From Flavipsychrobacter sp. (GTDB lineage: Bacteria; Bacteroidota; Bacteroidia; Chitinophagales; Chitinophagaceae), in NCBI GenBank assembly GCA_021156265.1, contig JAJNBR010000029.1:1-32915 (forward strand): a DNA stretch of 32,915 bases. The letters run 5' to 3'. The notes beneath the pieces are model-generated. The model was given only the letters and a program-made list of their open reading frames with translations. It was not told the DNA's origin and did not search any database. Both the position numbers and the translations under genes were made by a program. Shown piece after piece: positions 17,899 to 27,181 of the stretch (positions are counted from its first letter, which is position 1; the number at the start of each line of letters is the position of its first letter).

Positions 17899-18808
17899 GT
17901 TGTGGCTGATATTATTCATGTTGGCTTGTGCGATAAATGTAAACGCGCAACGCTACGACAGTAGTATCTTCTCCATGCCTATACAGATGGATGCTGTGAC
18001 CATCAAGGCTGCACGTGGTGGTTGGGATCTTGCAGGTTTTATCAGGCGCGTCCGAACGGACACGACTTTTTTCAAGGCATTTCATAACCTGCGATTCATC
18101 AATTACACGGCCATCAACGACATAAAAGTCCTTGATAAAAAAGGAAAAGTTGATGCCTCTTATTTCAGCAGGACCAGGCAGACATATGCCAATGGCTGCC
18201 GTACGATGCAGGTGTTGGAAGAACAAACAACAGGAAATTTTTATAAACGAAATAAGGAACATAGGTACTATACAGCAGAATTGTACGACTACCTGTTTTT
18301 TACTCACGGACAGGTCTGCAATGAAAAGGAAAGTGTTGCGGGCTATCTTGATGAAAGAGGCAAAGGGCAAATAGAGAAGAACAAGCAGAGACTGAAAATA
18401 CTGATGTTTAGTCCCGGAAGTAAAGTGTCAGGCGTGCCGCTGATGGGCGACAACGCCGCCATTTTCGAGCCTTCTGTGGCGAAGATGTATGATTTCAAAT
18501 TGACTTCTGTCGAATATAATGGCGAAGATTGTTATGTATTCCGGGCGGTTCCGAAAAAGCAATATACCGATGAGGTGGTTTATAACGACCTCAGCACCTG
18601 GTTCCGTAAAAGCGATTACACCATTCTCGCCCGCGACTACTCCCTTTCCTACAAGGCAGGCGTCTACGATTTTGACGTAAGAATTAAGGTGAGAACGCAG
18701 CAAGCGGGCAAAAGGCTCATCCCCGCCCGTCTTGAATATGACGGAAACTGGCATGTGTTCAGCAAAAAACGCGAGCGGGTGCGGTTTACAACCGTGATAA
18801 CCCCGTAA
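17891..18808 (+). CDS. Hypothetical exported protein
   Basis: ATG at 17891 overlaps the ispD stop (8 nt); signal peptide MIRLWLILFMLACAINVNAQ; ~305 aa with no motif I recognise. Confidence 0.75.
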   Translation: MIRLWLILFMLACAINVNAQRYDSSIFSMPIQMDAVTIKAARGGWDLAGFIRRVRTDTTFFKAFHNLRFINYTAINDIKVLDKKGKVDASYFSRTRQTYANGCRTMQVLEEQTTGNFYKRNKEHRYYTAELYDYLFFTHGQVCNEKESVAGYLDERGKGQIEKNKQRLKILMFSPGSKVSGVPLMGDNAAIFEPSVAKMYDFKLTSVEYNGEDCYVFRAVPKKQYTDEVVYNDLSTWFRKSDYTILARDYSLSYKAGVYDFDVRIKVRTQQAGKRLIPARLEYDGNWHVFSKKRERVRFTTVITP

Positions 18809-18828
18809 AAAAGAGATAATTTCGCTGC

Positions 18829-20778
18829 GTGATCTCCCAGAACTCCATACAGGAAGTATTGAACCGTGCCGACATCCTGGATGTAGTAGGGCAGTTTGTC
18901 CGTTTGAAAAAGCGTGGTGCTAACCACATTGCCAACTGTCCTTTCCACCACGAGAAGACACCGTCGTTTTATGTATCTGGTGCGAAGGGTATCTATAAAT
19001 GCTTTGGTTGCGGTAAGGGCGGTAATGTGCTTACGTTCATACAGGAGCATGAAAAGCTAACTTATCCTGAGGCGATACGCTGGCTGGCGGATTATTATAA
19101 AGTAACCCTCGAAGAAAGCGAGCGCACGCCTGAACAGCAACAGCAACAACTCGCTGAAGAAAGTCTGCGCATTCTGAACGAATGGGCCGCCAGTCAATTC
19201 CAGCAAACCTTGCTGGAAACTGAGGAAGGGCAGGCAATAGGCTTGTCTTACTTCAAACAACGGGGCTTCAGAAAAGAGATCATCGACCGTTTCAGGTTAG
19301 GATACAACCCTGAAGGGTATGATCATTTCTATAGGGCGGCGATACAGAAAGGGTATAACGCAGACCTGTTAGAAAAAGCCGGGTTGGTCAAGAACCGTAG
19401 TGGTATGTATAATGATGTATACCGTGGACGGGTGATCTTCCCGATACAAAGCATGACCGGCAGGGTATTGGGTTTTGGTGCACGTATCCTGAAGAGTAAT
19501 GAGAAAGCGCCGAAGTACATCAATACGCCGGAGAACGAACTGTACAATAAAAGTCGCGTGCTCTATGGTATGTACCAGTCGCGTCAGTCTATTGGCAAAC
19601 TGGATGAATGTTTCCTCGTAGAGGGTTATACCGATGTCATTTCACTTCACCAGGGTGGAGTAGAGAACGTCGTATCCAGTAGTGGCACTTCGCTTACAGA
19701 AGATCAATTGAGATTAATCGGTCAGCTTACTAAAAACCTGACCATACTATATGACGGCGATGCCGCAGGTGTGAAAGCAGCATTACGTGGCCTGGATATG
19801 GCGCTGTCGCAGAGCTTTAATGTGAAGCTGGTGCTGTTTCCTGAAGGGGACGACCCGGACAGCTTCATTCAGAAGGCAGGTGCGGGGAAGTTTCACGAAT
19901 ATGTAAAGACCCATAAGCAGGATGTTATCGGCTTCCGCCTCGAAGTAGGTATGAAGGAAGCTGCGAGTGATCCCGTTCAAAAGTCGAAGCTGGTGAACGA
20001 GATAGCGGAAAGCATCTCGCGCATCAATAAAGCAGAGGACTTTGCGTTGCAGGATCACTATATACGTGAAGCCACGCGTAAGCTGCAGGTGGAAGAAGCA
20101 GGCTTCATCAACCTTGTCAATAAATACATTCGCGAGCGAGTAGATGGTGACAAGAAGTACCAGCAGCGGCGCAACGAGCAGCAAGCTCCTGAACCCGCTG
20201 AGCAAGGTACGGTTGATATGCCAGCAGAGCGCATAGCGCCAGCCAACCCCGACGAACAACAGGAGTGGGAATTGGTGCGGGTTTTACTTGAACAGGGCGC
20301 AAAAGAATATGAGGGTTTTGCGAACGTGGCCGAGGTCATACATAACCGCATTGACCCGGACCTGATCGAGACCATGCAGGTGAGGCAGATATACGATGGT
20401 TACTTTCATTACAAAGACACCTTCGGCAACTTACCTGACATATCCTATTTCGTGTCGCATCCTGACCTGGCCATTCAGCATAGAGTAGCAGGGTTGTTCC
20501 AGACCAAAGATTCGATGAGCGAGAAATGGCAGACCAACTACGGCATTGAAACGCTGCACGGTGAGTTCAACTACCTGAACGAAGTGGACAGCATGCTGGC
20601 CTATTTCGAGTTGAAAAAGATCAAGGTGGTTCAAACGGAAATAATGAATCGTTTGAAGACCGAGCAGGATATTAACAGGATCACGGCACTTCACCGGAAA
20701 TTCCTGGAATTGAAGCAATCTGAATCTGAGGTTGTGAAGAAAATGGGAACTGTGATCGTTAAACAACTTGGCAGGTAA
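18829..20778 (+). CDS. dnaG: DNA primase (GTG start)
   Basis: CHC2 zinc finger (NCPFHHEKTPSFYVSGAKGIYKCFGCGKGG), TOPRIM region (FLVEGYTDVISLHQGGVENVVSSSGTSLTEDQ...ILYDGDAAG). Confidence 0.95.
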   Translation: MISQNSIQEVLNRADILDVVGQFVRLKKRGANHIANCPFHHEKTPSFYVSGAKGIYKCFGCGKGGNVLTFIQEHEKLTYPEAIRWLADYYKVTLEESERTPEQQQQQLAEESLRILNEWAASQFQQTLLETEEGQAIGLSYFKQRGFRKEIIDRFRLGYNPEGYDHFYRAAIQKGYNADLLEKAGLVKNRSGMYNDVYRGRVIFPIQSMTGRVLGFGARILKSNEKAPKYINTPENELYNKSRVLYGMYQSRQSIGKLDECFLVEGYTDVISLHQGGVENVVSSSGTSLTEDQLRLIGQLTKNLTILYDGDAAGVKAALRGLDMALSQSFNVKLVLFPEGDDPDSFIQKAGAGKFHEYVKTHKQDVIGFRLEVGMKEAASDPVQKSKLVNEIAESISRINKAEDFALQDHYIREATRKLQVEEAGFINLVNKYIRERVDGDKKYQQRRNEQQAPEPAEQGTVDMPAERIAPANPDEQQEWELVRVLLEQGAKEYEGFANVAEVIHNRIDPDLIETMQVRQIYDGYFHYKDTFGNLPDISYFVSHPDLAIQHRVAGLFQTKDSMSEKWQTNYGIETLHGEFNYLNEVDSMLAYFELKKIKVVQTEIMNRLKTEQDINRITALHRKFLELKQSESEVVKKMGTVIVKQLGR

Positions 20779-20779
20779 T

Positions 20780-21193
20780 ATGGCAAGAGTAATGGCCCTG
20801 GATTATGGTAAAAAGCGTACGGGTATTGCCGTGACTGATCCCTTGCAAATCATTGCAACAGGACTTGAGACTGTAGATAGCAATGAACTAATAGGTTACC
20901 TGAAGAAGTACTTCCTGAAAGAACCTGTGGAGAAAGTGATCATCGGTTATCCCCTGAATTTTGATGATACAGCTACTGATGCTACTCCGCTGGTTGAAAA
21001 GTTCATCGGCAAGTTTCAGCATGTATTTCCTAACCTTGCTATTGTAAAAGTAGACGAACGCATGACCTCGCGCATGGCTTCCCAGGCTATTGCCGAAATG
21101 GGACTGAAGAAGAAAGACCGCGAACGTAAGGAGCTGATAGATACAGTCAGCGCGGTTATCATATTACAGGAATACCTCGAAAGCCGCTCCTAA
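20780..21193 (+). CDS. ruvX: Putative pre-16S rRNA nuclease / Holliday junction resolvase-like YqgF
   Basis: MARVMALDYGKKRTGIAVTDPLQIIATGLETV...VIIGYPLNFD...VDERMTSRMA...IDTVSAVIILQEYL. ATG at 20780, one nt after the dnaG stop; ORF track used an upstream TTG. Confidence 0.92.
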   Translation: MARVMALDYGKKRTGIAVTDPLQIIATGLETVDSNELIGYLKKYFLKEPVEKVIIGYPLNFDDTATDATPLVEKFIGKFQHVFPNLAIVKVDERMTSRMASQAIAEMGLKKKDRERKELIDTVSAVIILQEYLESRS

Positions 21194-21197
21194 TTCG

Positions 21198-21205
21198 TAT
21201 CTTTG
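21198..21205 (+). promoter_or_regulatory. Candidate Bacteroidota -7 element upstream of def
   Basis: TATCTTTG matches TAnnTTTG exactly, 23 nt before the def ATG; no clear -33 element. Confidence 0.4.
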
Positions 21206-21228
21206 CGGGCTATAATAGTTTTTAAAGA

Positions 21229-21807
21229 ATGATTTTACCAATTGTTGCATACGGGCATCCAGTGTTGCGGAAACTGTGTGAGGATATTACTGCTGAATAC
21301 CCCGAACTGCAAAAGCTGATAGCCGATATGTGGGAGACCATGTACAACAGCAGCGGTGTTGGCCTGGCCGCTCCGCAGATCAACCGTGCCATACGCCTGT
21401 TTGTGATCGATACCGAGCAGATAGTTGAAGGATTTGACGAAGAAGATAAGCGCACGTATCCTAACGAAAAGCCCATAAAACGCGTATTCATCAACGCTCA
21501 TATAGTCGAAGAGACTGGTGAAATGTGGCCTTATAATGAAGGTTGCCTGAGCATACCCAAAGTAAGAGAAGACGTCAATCGCAAGAAGCACTTAAAGCTG
21601 CGCTACATGGATGAAAACTTTGTGGAGCATGTAGAAGATTTTAGCGGCATTACGGCCCGCGTTATCCAGCACGAGTACGACCATATAGATGGCAAGCTCT
21701 TCATTGATTATATGCCGCCGTTGAAGAAGCGCCTGATGAAAAAGAAACTGGATGATATTTCTAACGGTAAAGTAAAGACAGACTACCGTATGCTGTTTGT
21801 AAAATAA
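21229..21807 (+). CDS. def: Peptide deformylase
   Basis: GVGLAAPQI, EGCLSIP and QHEYDHIDGKLFID motifs. Confidence 0.95.
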   Translation: MILPIVAYGHPVLRKLCEDITAEYPELQKLIADMWETMYNSSGVGLAAPQINRAIRLFVIDTEQIVEGFDEEDKRTYPNEKPIKRVFINAHIVEETGEMWPYNEGCLSIPKVREDVNRKKHLKLRYMDENFVEHVEDFSGITARVIQHEYDHIDGKLFIDYMPPLKKRLMKKKLDDISNGKVKTDYRMLFVK

Positions 21808-21829
21808 TTACAGCAGTATCTAAATAGAT

Positions 21830-21856
21830 AAAGCACTATACTAAGTATAGTGCTTT
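21830..21856. terminator. Bidirectional terminator hairpin between convergent def and ACP gene
   Basis: aaagcactatac-taa-gtatagtgcttt, perfect 12-bp stem with a 3-nt loop, followed by gttattttt. Confidence 0.8.
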
Positions 21857-21878
21857 GTTATTTTTAGCGGGAGGCCGG

Positions 21879-22136
21879 TTATATCTTGCGGTGCTGGCTG
21901 ATATATTCTGACATAGACTGTACAGATGACAGTACTTTACGACCTTCACGTGCGTCCTCTATTTTGATGCCATAGTTCCGTTCCAGCAATACCATCAGTT
22001 CCAGGGAGTCAATGCTGTCGAGCCCAAGGCCTTCGCCAAACAAAGGCGCATTGTCATCAATGTCTTCCGGTTTCATACCCTGCAGGTTCAGCGAATCGAT
22101 GATCTGTTGTTTGAGCGTTACTTTAAGGTCTTCCAT
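21879..22136 (-). CDS. Acyl carrier protein (phosphopantetheine-binding)
   Basis: 85 aa; GLGLDSIDSLELMVLLERNYGIKI with DSI/DSL attachment motif. Confidence 0.9.
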   Translation of the reverse strand: MEDLKVTLKQQIIDSLNLQGMKPEDIDDNAPLFGEGLGLDSIDSLELMVLLERNYGIKIEDAREGRKVLSSVQSMSEYISQHRKI

Positions 22137-22207
22137 ACTTTTTTGAAATGTGCCGCGAAATTAAGCATATCGGCGGCTTTTACATATTTTTATTATATAA
22201 TTCTGTT

Positions 22208-25003
22208 TTAAAGAGTAAAGGCTTTTTCTACCAGCTGCTGTTGCTCCTGTGCGTGTTTCTTCGAGAAACCGGTAGCTGGCGAAGCGCTTGCCGGACGGCT
22301 GATGTAGCTCATTGGAAAGTCTTCGATGTTCAGCTTCAGGAATGATAGTGCACCCATATTCGCTGGTTCTTCCTGCACCCACATCCATTCTGCTTTCTTG
22401 TACTTTTCGCGCAGTTGTTGCAGCTGGCCTATCGGCAGCGGGTGTATCTGCTCCAGACGAACTACTGCAATATCAGCGCGAGTTTCAGCGAGTTGTTTTT
22501 CGCTTAGATCAAAATACATTTTACCGCTACATAGCAGCACGCGTTTTACCTTAGAAGCTGTCTTAACATTCGGATCATCCAGTACTTCCTTAAAGCCACC
22601 TGAAGTAAATTCTTCAGTTGAAGAATATGAACGTACATGGCGCAGGTTAGCTTTCGGTGAGAAGTTCACCATTGGCTTACGGAAAGGCCATGCCATTTGT
22701 CGTCTCAGTCCGTGGAAGAAGTTGGCAGAGGTCGTGATGTTGGTGATGATCATGTTGTACTCAGCGCAGTTCTGAAGGAAACGTTCCAGACGCGCACTTG
22801 AGTGCTCCGGTCCGCCACCTTCATAGCCGTGAGGCAGCAGCATTACCAGGCCATTCATGTTAGCCCATTTCTGCTCGCCGCTTGATATGTACTGATCGAT
22901 CACCGTTTGTGCACCGTTCACGAAGTCGCCATACTGCGCTTCCCAAACAACGAGGTTGTTAGGGTTAGCCATGGCATATCCATAATCAAAGCCCAGAACT
23001 GCAAACTCACTCAGTAGCGAATTGTAGATGTAGAACCTGCCTTGTTTATCTGTAAAATGATTCAGCCTGTTGTGTGAGTCATTTGTTTTCTCGTCGTAGA
23101 TCACTGCGTGACGATGAGAAAAGGTGCCGCGCTTAACATCTTCGCCGCTCAGTCTCACATCGTGGCCCGAAGTAAGCAGGCTTGAATAGGCCAGCAATTC
23201 ACCGGTTGCCCAATCTACCTTGCCTTCTGTTTCAAACAGTTTTATTTTATCCTGCAGCAGTTTTTCCACTTTACGCAGTGGCTTGAAATCAGCAGGCCAT
23301 TGCATCAGTTTGCTCAGCAGGTTTTTAAATTCTTCTTCTTTAATGGCTGTTGCCGGCGATTGCCCGAAATCTTCAGACTTGGAGCGTCTCAACTCTTTCC
23401 ACCACAACTCTGGTTTCTGGTACACATAAGGCAGCGGATTTTGCTTCACTTCGTCGAGGCGTTTTTGCAGTTCGTCCCAGAAGTTCTTCTCCATATCCTT
23501 GGCCAGCTGCTGCGCTTCAGATTCGCCATTTTTCAGCAGGTACTGTGTATATACTTCACGTGGGTTAGGATGCTTGTCGATCAACGCATATAACTGCGGT
23601 TGCGTGAACTTTGGCTCATCACCTTCGTTGTGACCATGACGACGGTAGCACACCATATCGATGAAGATGTCTTCACCGAACTTCTGGCGGTAAGCTATCG
23701 CCAGTGATGCTGCTTTTACTACAGCTTCGGGATCGTCACCATTCACATGCAGTACAGGAGCTTGCACCATTGACGCAATGCTGGTGCAATAGTCAGCAGA
23801 GCGTGCATCATCAAAATCGGTAGTGAAACCGATCTGGTTGTTGATGACGAAATGCACAGTACCACCTACTGCATAGCCTGCAAGTTTGCTCATTTGCAGC
23901 AGCTCATATATCACGCCCTGGCCTGCTACTGCGGCATCGCCGTGTATCAGGATGGGCAGTATTTTGCTATAGTCGTTGTTGTAGAGTGTATCGGCCTTAG
24001 CGCGTGCAAAACCTGCTACAACAGGGTCAACTACCTCGAGGTGTGAGGGGTTGGGCACCAGTTGCAGGTTTACTTCCTTACCATGCGGTGTAGTAATGTG
24101 CGACGAAAACCCAAGATGGTATTTCACGTCGCCGCTTCCCATGGTCATATCAGCGGGCATGTTGCCTTCAAACTCTGAGAATATTTGCTCGTAAGTTTTA
24201 CCGAGTGTGTTAGCCAGTACGTTGAGACGGCCGCGGTGTGCCATACCAATTACCACCTCCTGAACCCCCAGGTCGGCGCCATCGTTGATCAGCGTGTCAA
24301 GAGCAGGTATTGTGCTTTCACCTCCATCGAGCCCAAAGCGTTTCTGGCCGATGTATTTTGTATGGAGGAACTTTTCGAAGATCACGCCTTCGTTCAGTTT
24401 TTCCAGTATGCGTTTCCTTTCTTTCAGGGTAAAAGGCTTCTGCATCATTTCTTCGAATGCAGCTTGTACCCACCTGCATTTATCGCCCCTGTTGATGTAA
24501 GTGTATTGAATGCCTACATTGCTTGCATATATCGTTTTCAGTTTAGCGATAATGTCGCTCAGCTTTGCTTTGCCCAGGCCAATGAATGAACCGGCATGAA
24601 ACTCTTTGTTCAGATCTGCTTCAGTAAGATCAAAATTTACCAGGTCCAGTTCCGGCTTACGGTCTTTACGCGGACGGATAGGATTGGTAGTAGCGATCAG
24701 GTGTCCTTTTTTACGGTAGGCCTGGATTAAACTGTAAACAGCCAGTTCTTTAGCCAGTTGCTCATTGCTTACAGGAGTTTTATCTGTAGGTTGGGCGGCA
24801 GCATGACTACCATTGCCATTCACTTTGGTGACAGCAAAGTCGAATCCTTCAAAGAATTTCTTCCATTCAGGATCTACTGCAGACGGGTCTTTAATATAGT
24901 CTGTATACAGCGACTCAATGTAAGAGGGGTGTGAGCTCATCACGTATGAAAAATCTTTCATCGTATAACCGTTCGTTTGAGTATTTACTCGTTTGAAATT
25001 CAA
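22208..25003 (-). CDS. sucA: 2-oxoglutarate dehydrogenase E1 component (start 25003 or 24961)
   Basis: MAHRGRLNVLANTLGKTYEQIFSEFEG, IHGDAAVAGQGVIYELLQMSKLAGYAVGGTVHFVINNQIGFTT, VCYRRHGHNEGDEPKFTQPQLY, LLPHGYEGGGPEHSSARLERFLQ. Second in-frame Met (MKDFSYVMSSHPSY) is a plausible start. Confidence 0.95.
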   Translation of the reverse strand: MNFKRVNTQTNGYTMKDFSYVMSSHPSYIESLYTDYIKDPSAVDPEWKKFFEGFDFAVTKVNGNGSHAAAQPTDKTPVSNEQLAKELAVYSLIQAYRKKGHLIATTNPIRPRKDRKPELDLVNFDLTEADLNKEFHAGSFIGLGKAKLSDIIAKLKTIYASNVGIQYTYINRGDKCRWVQAAFEEMMQKPFTLKERKRILEKLNEGVIFEKFLHTKYIGQKRFGLDGGESTIPALDTLINDGADLGVQEVVIGMAHRGRLNVLANTLGKTYEQIFSEFEGNMPADMTMGSGDVKYHLGFSSHITTPHGKEVNLQLVPNPSHLEVVDPVVAGFARAKADTLYNNDYSKILPILIHGDAAVAGQGVIYELLQMSKLAGYAVGGTVHFVINNQIGFTTDFDDARSADYCTSIASMVQAPVLHVNGDDPEAVVKAASLAIAYRQKFGEDIFIDMVCYRRHGHNEGDEPKFTQPQLYALIDKHPNPREVYTQYLLKNGESEAQQLAKDMEKNFWDELQKRLDEVKQNPLPYVYQKPELWWKELRRSKSEDFGQSPATAIKEEEFKNLLSKLMQWPADFKPLRKVEKLLQDKIKLFETEGKVDWATGELLAYSSLLTSGHDVRLSGEDVKRGTFSHRHAVIYDEKTNDSHNRLNHFTDKQGRFYIYNSLLSEFAVLGFDYGYAMANPNNLVVWEAQYGDFVNGAQTVIDQYISSGEQKWANMNGLVMLLPHGYEGGGPEHSSARLERFLQNCAEYNMIITNITTSANFFHGLRRQMAWPFRKPMVNFSPKANLRHVRSYSSTEEFTSGGFKEVLDDPNVKTASKVKRVLLCSGKMYFDLSEKQLAETRADIAVVRLEQIHPLPIGQLQQLREKYKKAEWMWVQEEPANMGALSFLKLNIEDFPMSYISRPASASPATGFSKKHAQEQQQLVEKAFTL

Positions 25004-25032
25004 GACAGCCGGATAAAGTCCGGGTAGCCCCG

Positions 25033-25063
25033 CAAATTTAATCCAAATCAGTTATGTGGCAAT
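25033..25063 (-). promoter_or_regulatory. Candidate Bacteroidota promoter for sucA
   Basis: On the minus strand: ATTG (25063-25060), 19 nt, TAAATTTG (25040-25033), matching TTG-N19-TAnnTTTG. Confidence 0.6.
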
Positions 25064-25107
25064 TGCAGGAATTCAAATAATATATGTACATATTAGCTTT
25101 TGTGGCA

Positions 25108-27126
25108 TTAGTTTATCAGCGTCCACGTAAACCCGAAACGTATCATTGTATTAGGTAATCCGTAGCCCGGCGCGGCTGTGGCATTCCGGTCTAAATACAG
25201 CAGTTGCAGCTGATCGGCCATAACGTAGGCGCGGAAGCGCTTGATCCGGAAATTGAAGAAAGCCGACAGTTCGGGGTCATTGCTCTGTTCAACAGAATTT
25301 TGATAATGGAACCTGGCAAACAGCGGGGCATAACCAGCCTGGTAGTAAGGACTGTGATAACGCACCTCCACTCCGGTGGCTATTTGAAGTAAGTCACGGA
25401 AAACCCATGTTTCGAGGCCTAATTGATGCCGGCCCAACAGCAGGGGAACGTTGATCGGGCCGCCGCCTGCAATTTGTTGATAGGCCAATTCATTATCCAG
25501 CACTACCGCACGCCACCTGAATACCTTCCGAAGCCAGATCTGTGTCAGGTTGAAAGTAGGTGCATATTGTGCAGGAAGCTGTTTTTCGTCGAGGTAGATA
25601 TAGTTGCTGATAAGAAAGCTGCGTACGCCACCGGATAGCTTCAGCCAGTCGTTTTCAATAGTACCATATAACCGCGTTACACTTTCTTTGTTGAAACTGG
25701 TCAGGATCGTGTCGTAATCGGTTTGGTACGTGGTATAGTTGTAAGGGGCGTTGTTGATCTCCTGCCTGAAACCAGCCAGGATATTACCAAAGCGTCTCCC
25801 GAGATCCTTACCTAATTCGGCTTGCAGGAGTGAATTGCCTGCGGCCTCACCTGAGGTGAAAAGGATTGCTTTCGCGTTATAAAACCAGGCACCGGTATCT
25901 ACGGCATCCTTTGCGGCGTCAGCGATGAAATAAGAGCTGAAAATGTTATTCCTGATATTGCCTTTCGGGTATTCATCAGTGAACTTGTCATTGCGTATGC
26001 CAACGCCGGCATTGATGCGCAACTGGTTTTCATATTTACCCAGGAAACCACCCAGCAATAGCTGGTTGTCGGTCATTATCCACCGCTGGGTCATCATTAC
26101 TGAATCCCTGAAGCCATCACCAATGAACGAATGTTGGAAAAAGGGATCGTAGCGCAAAGAGTCAGGAGTAAAATCGCGGAATCTGTATTTCTGCGACTGT
26201 ACCTGGAAACGGTGTGTCAGTCCAAACCGTGGAGTAAATTTATACCGGTAGAGGGTGGAATCTTCATTATACAACGTATCGGTCTTGCCAAAAGCATAGC
26301 GATGCTGCACCATGAACGAAAAATCGCGCAGGGTGTTAGATACCGGGGAACGGCGTATCCGCGGGCCACCGCCAAAAGCATCATTCTGGAAGTTCACCGG
26401 GATGGTCAGCGGGTCTTCATAGGTTTGCGAGGACAGAAACGTGTCATTGACAATCCCGCCATTTTCATCATTTTGTTCAATATTATACACCAGGGCGCCG
26501 AATAACTCGTAATGCTGGTCGCGGCTTTGATAGTTGCTACTCAGGTAAGCATTGTCATGGTTGGTGCGCTGTATGTTGAAATGGCCGGGCGATGTGATCT
26601 TACGGTATTTTACCGCGAAGTTCCAGTTGGGCTGAATGTTTTGTGTATGCAGCAATTCTGCGGTCTGCTCCTGCTTACTGCCCAATTGAAAAGTGAACGT
26701 TGAATAAGGGCGGTTGGTATTATAATAATGGACGCTGTCCACATCGAACCTGTATACGTCAAAAAGGTGGTACCCCAGGGTAGGTCCTACCCTGTATTCC
26801 GGTGTGAATAGCAGGTTTGTTGTAGGGCCGCCATGGTTGCCGAGGTTGCGGTACCATGGTTGCGAAAACGGCCGGCGGTGGAATGTATGGATCGAGGTAT
26901 CCGGTGCGTACAATTTTTCGGAGTGCAGTTGTCGGAAAGACACAGATACTTGTTCGTTATGCCAGTCGTTGGTGTTGGTTTTGTTAGTATTCGTGTCCCG
27001 TTGCGGTGCATTGGGCAGCGTGGTGGGAGCGCCGGGCAGCTGGCGTTGTTGCGCCGTCGCTTCATTGGCAAATACAAGCCAGCCAAGCGCCAGCAGAAAA
27101 GCATAATATATCCGGCCGGTGTTCAA
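25108..27126 (-). CDS. Putative outer-membrane porin (Porin_10-like beta-barrel)
   Basis: ORF 25108-27261; TTG at 27126 gives MNTGRIYYAFLLALGWLVFANEATAQ (signal peptide), avoiding the implausible overlap with the PNP gene. Beta-barrel-like throughout, C-terminal MIRFGFTWTLIN. Confidence 0.75.
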   Translation of the reverse strand: MNTGRIYYAFLLALGWLVFANEATAQQRQLPGAPTTLPNAPQRDTNTNKTNTNDWHNEQVSVSFRQLHSEKLYAPDTSIHTFHRRPFSQPWYRNLGNHGGPTTNLLFTPEYRVGPTLGYHLFDVYRFDVDSVHYYNTNRPYSTFTFQLGSKQEQTAELLHTQNIQPNWNFAVKYRKITSPGHFNIQRTNHDNAYLSSNYQSRDQHYELFGALVYNIEQNDENGGIVNDTFLSSQTYEDPLTIPVNFQNDAFGGGPRIRRSPVSNTLRDFSFMVQHRYAFGKTDTLYNEDSTLYRYKFTPRFGLTHRFQVQSQKYRFRDFTPDSLRYDPFFQHSFIGDGFRDSVMMTQRWIMTDNQLLLGGFLGKYENQLRINAGVGIRNDKFTDEYPKGNIRNNIFSSYFIADAAKDAVDTGAWFYNAKAILFTSGEAAGNSLLQAELGKDLGRRFGNILAGFRQEINNAPYNYTTYQTDYDTILTSFNKESVTRLYGTIENDWLKLSGGVRSFLISNYIYLDEKQLPAQYAPTFNLTQIWLRKVFRWRAVVLDNELAYQQIAGGGPINVPLLLGRHQLGLETWVFRDLLQIATGVEVRYHSPYYQAGYAPLFARFHYQNSVEQSNDPELSAFFNFRIKRFRAYVMADQLQLLYLDRNATAAPGYGLPNTMIRFGFTWTLIN

Positions 27127-27181
27127 TCTAAATAGGTGAATTGCGGGCAAAGTTAAGGTAATAGCTATCAGACTCAAACAG

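Noticed and set aside
18816-18831. TAATTTCG -7-like element only 6 nt before the dnaG GTG, suggesting a leaderless transcript
   Set aside because: No -33 element at the right spacing and dnaG probably reads through from upstream genes; match is imperfect.
19783-20259. 158-aa minus-strand ORF
   Set aside because: Antisense to dnaG; composition is that of a reversed coding strand.
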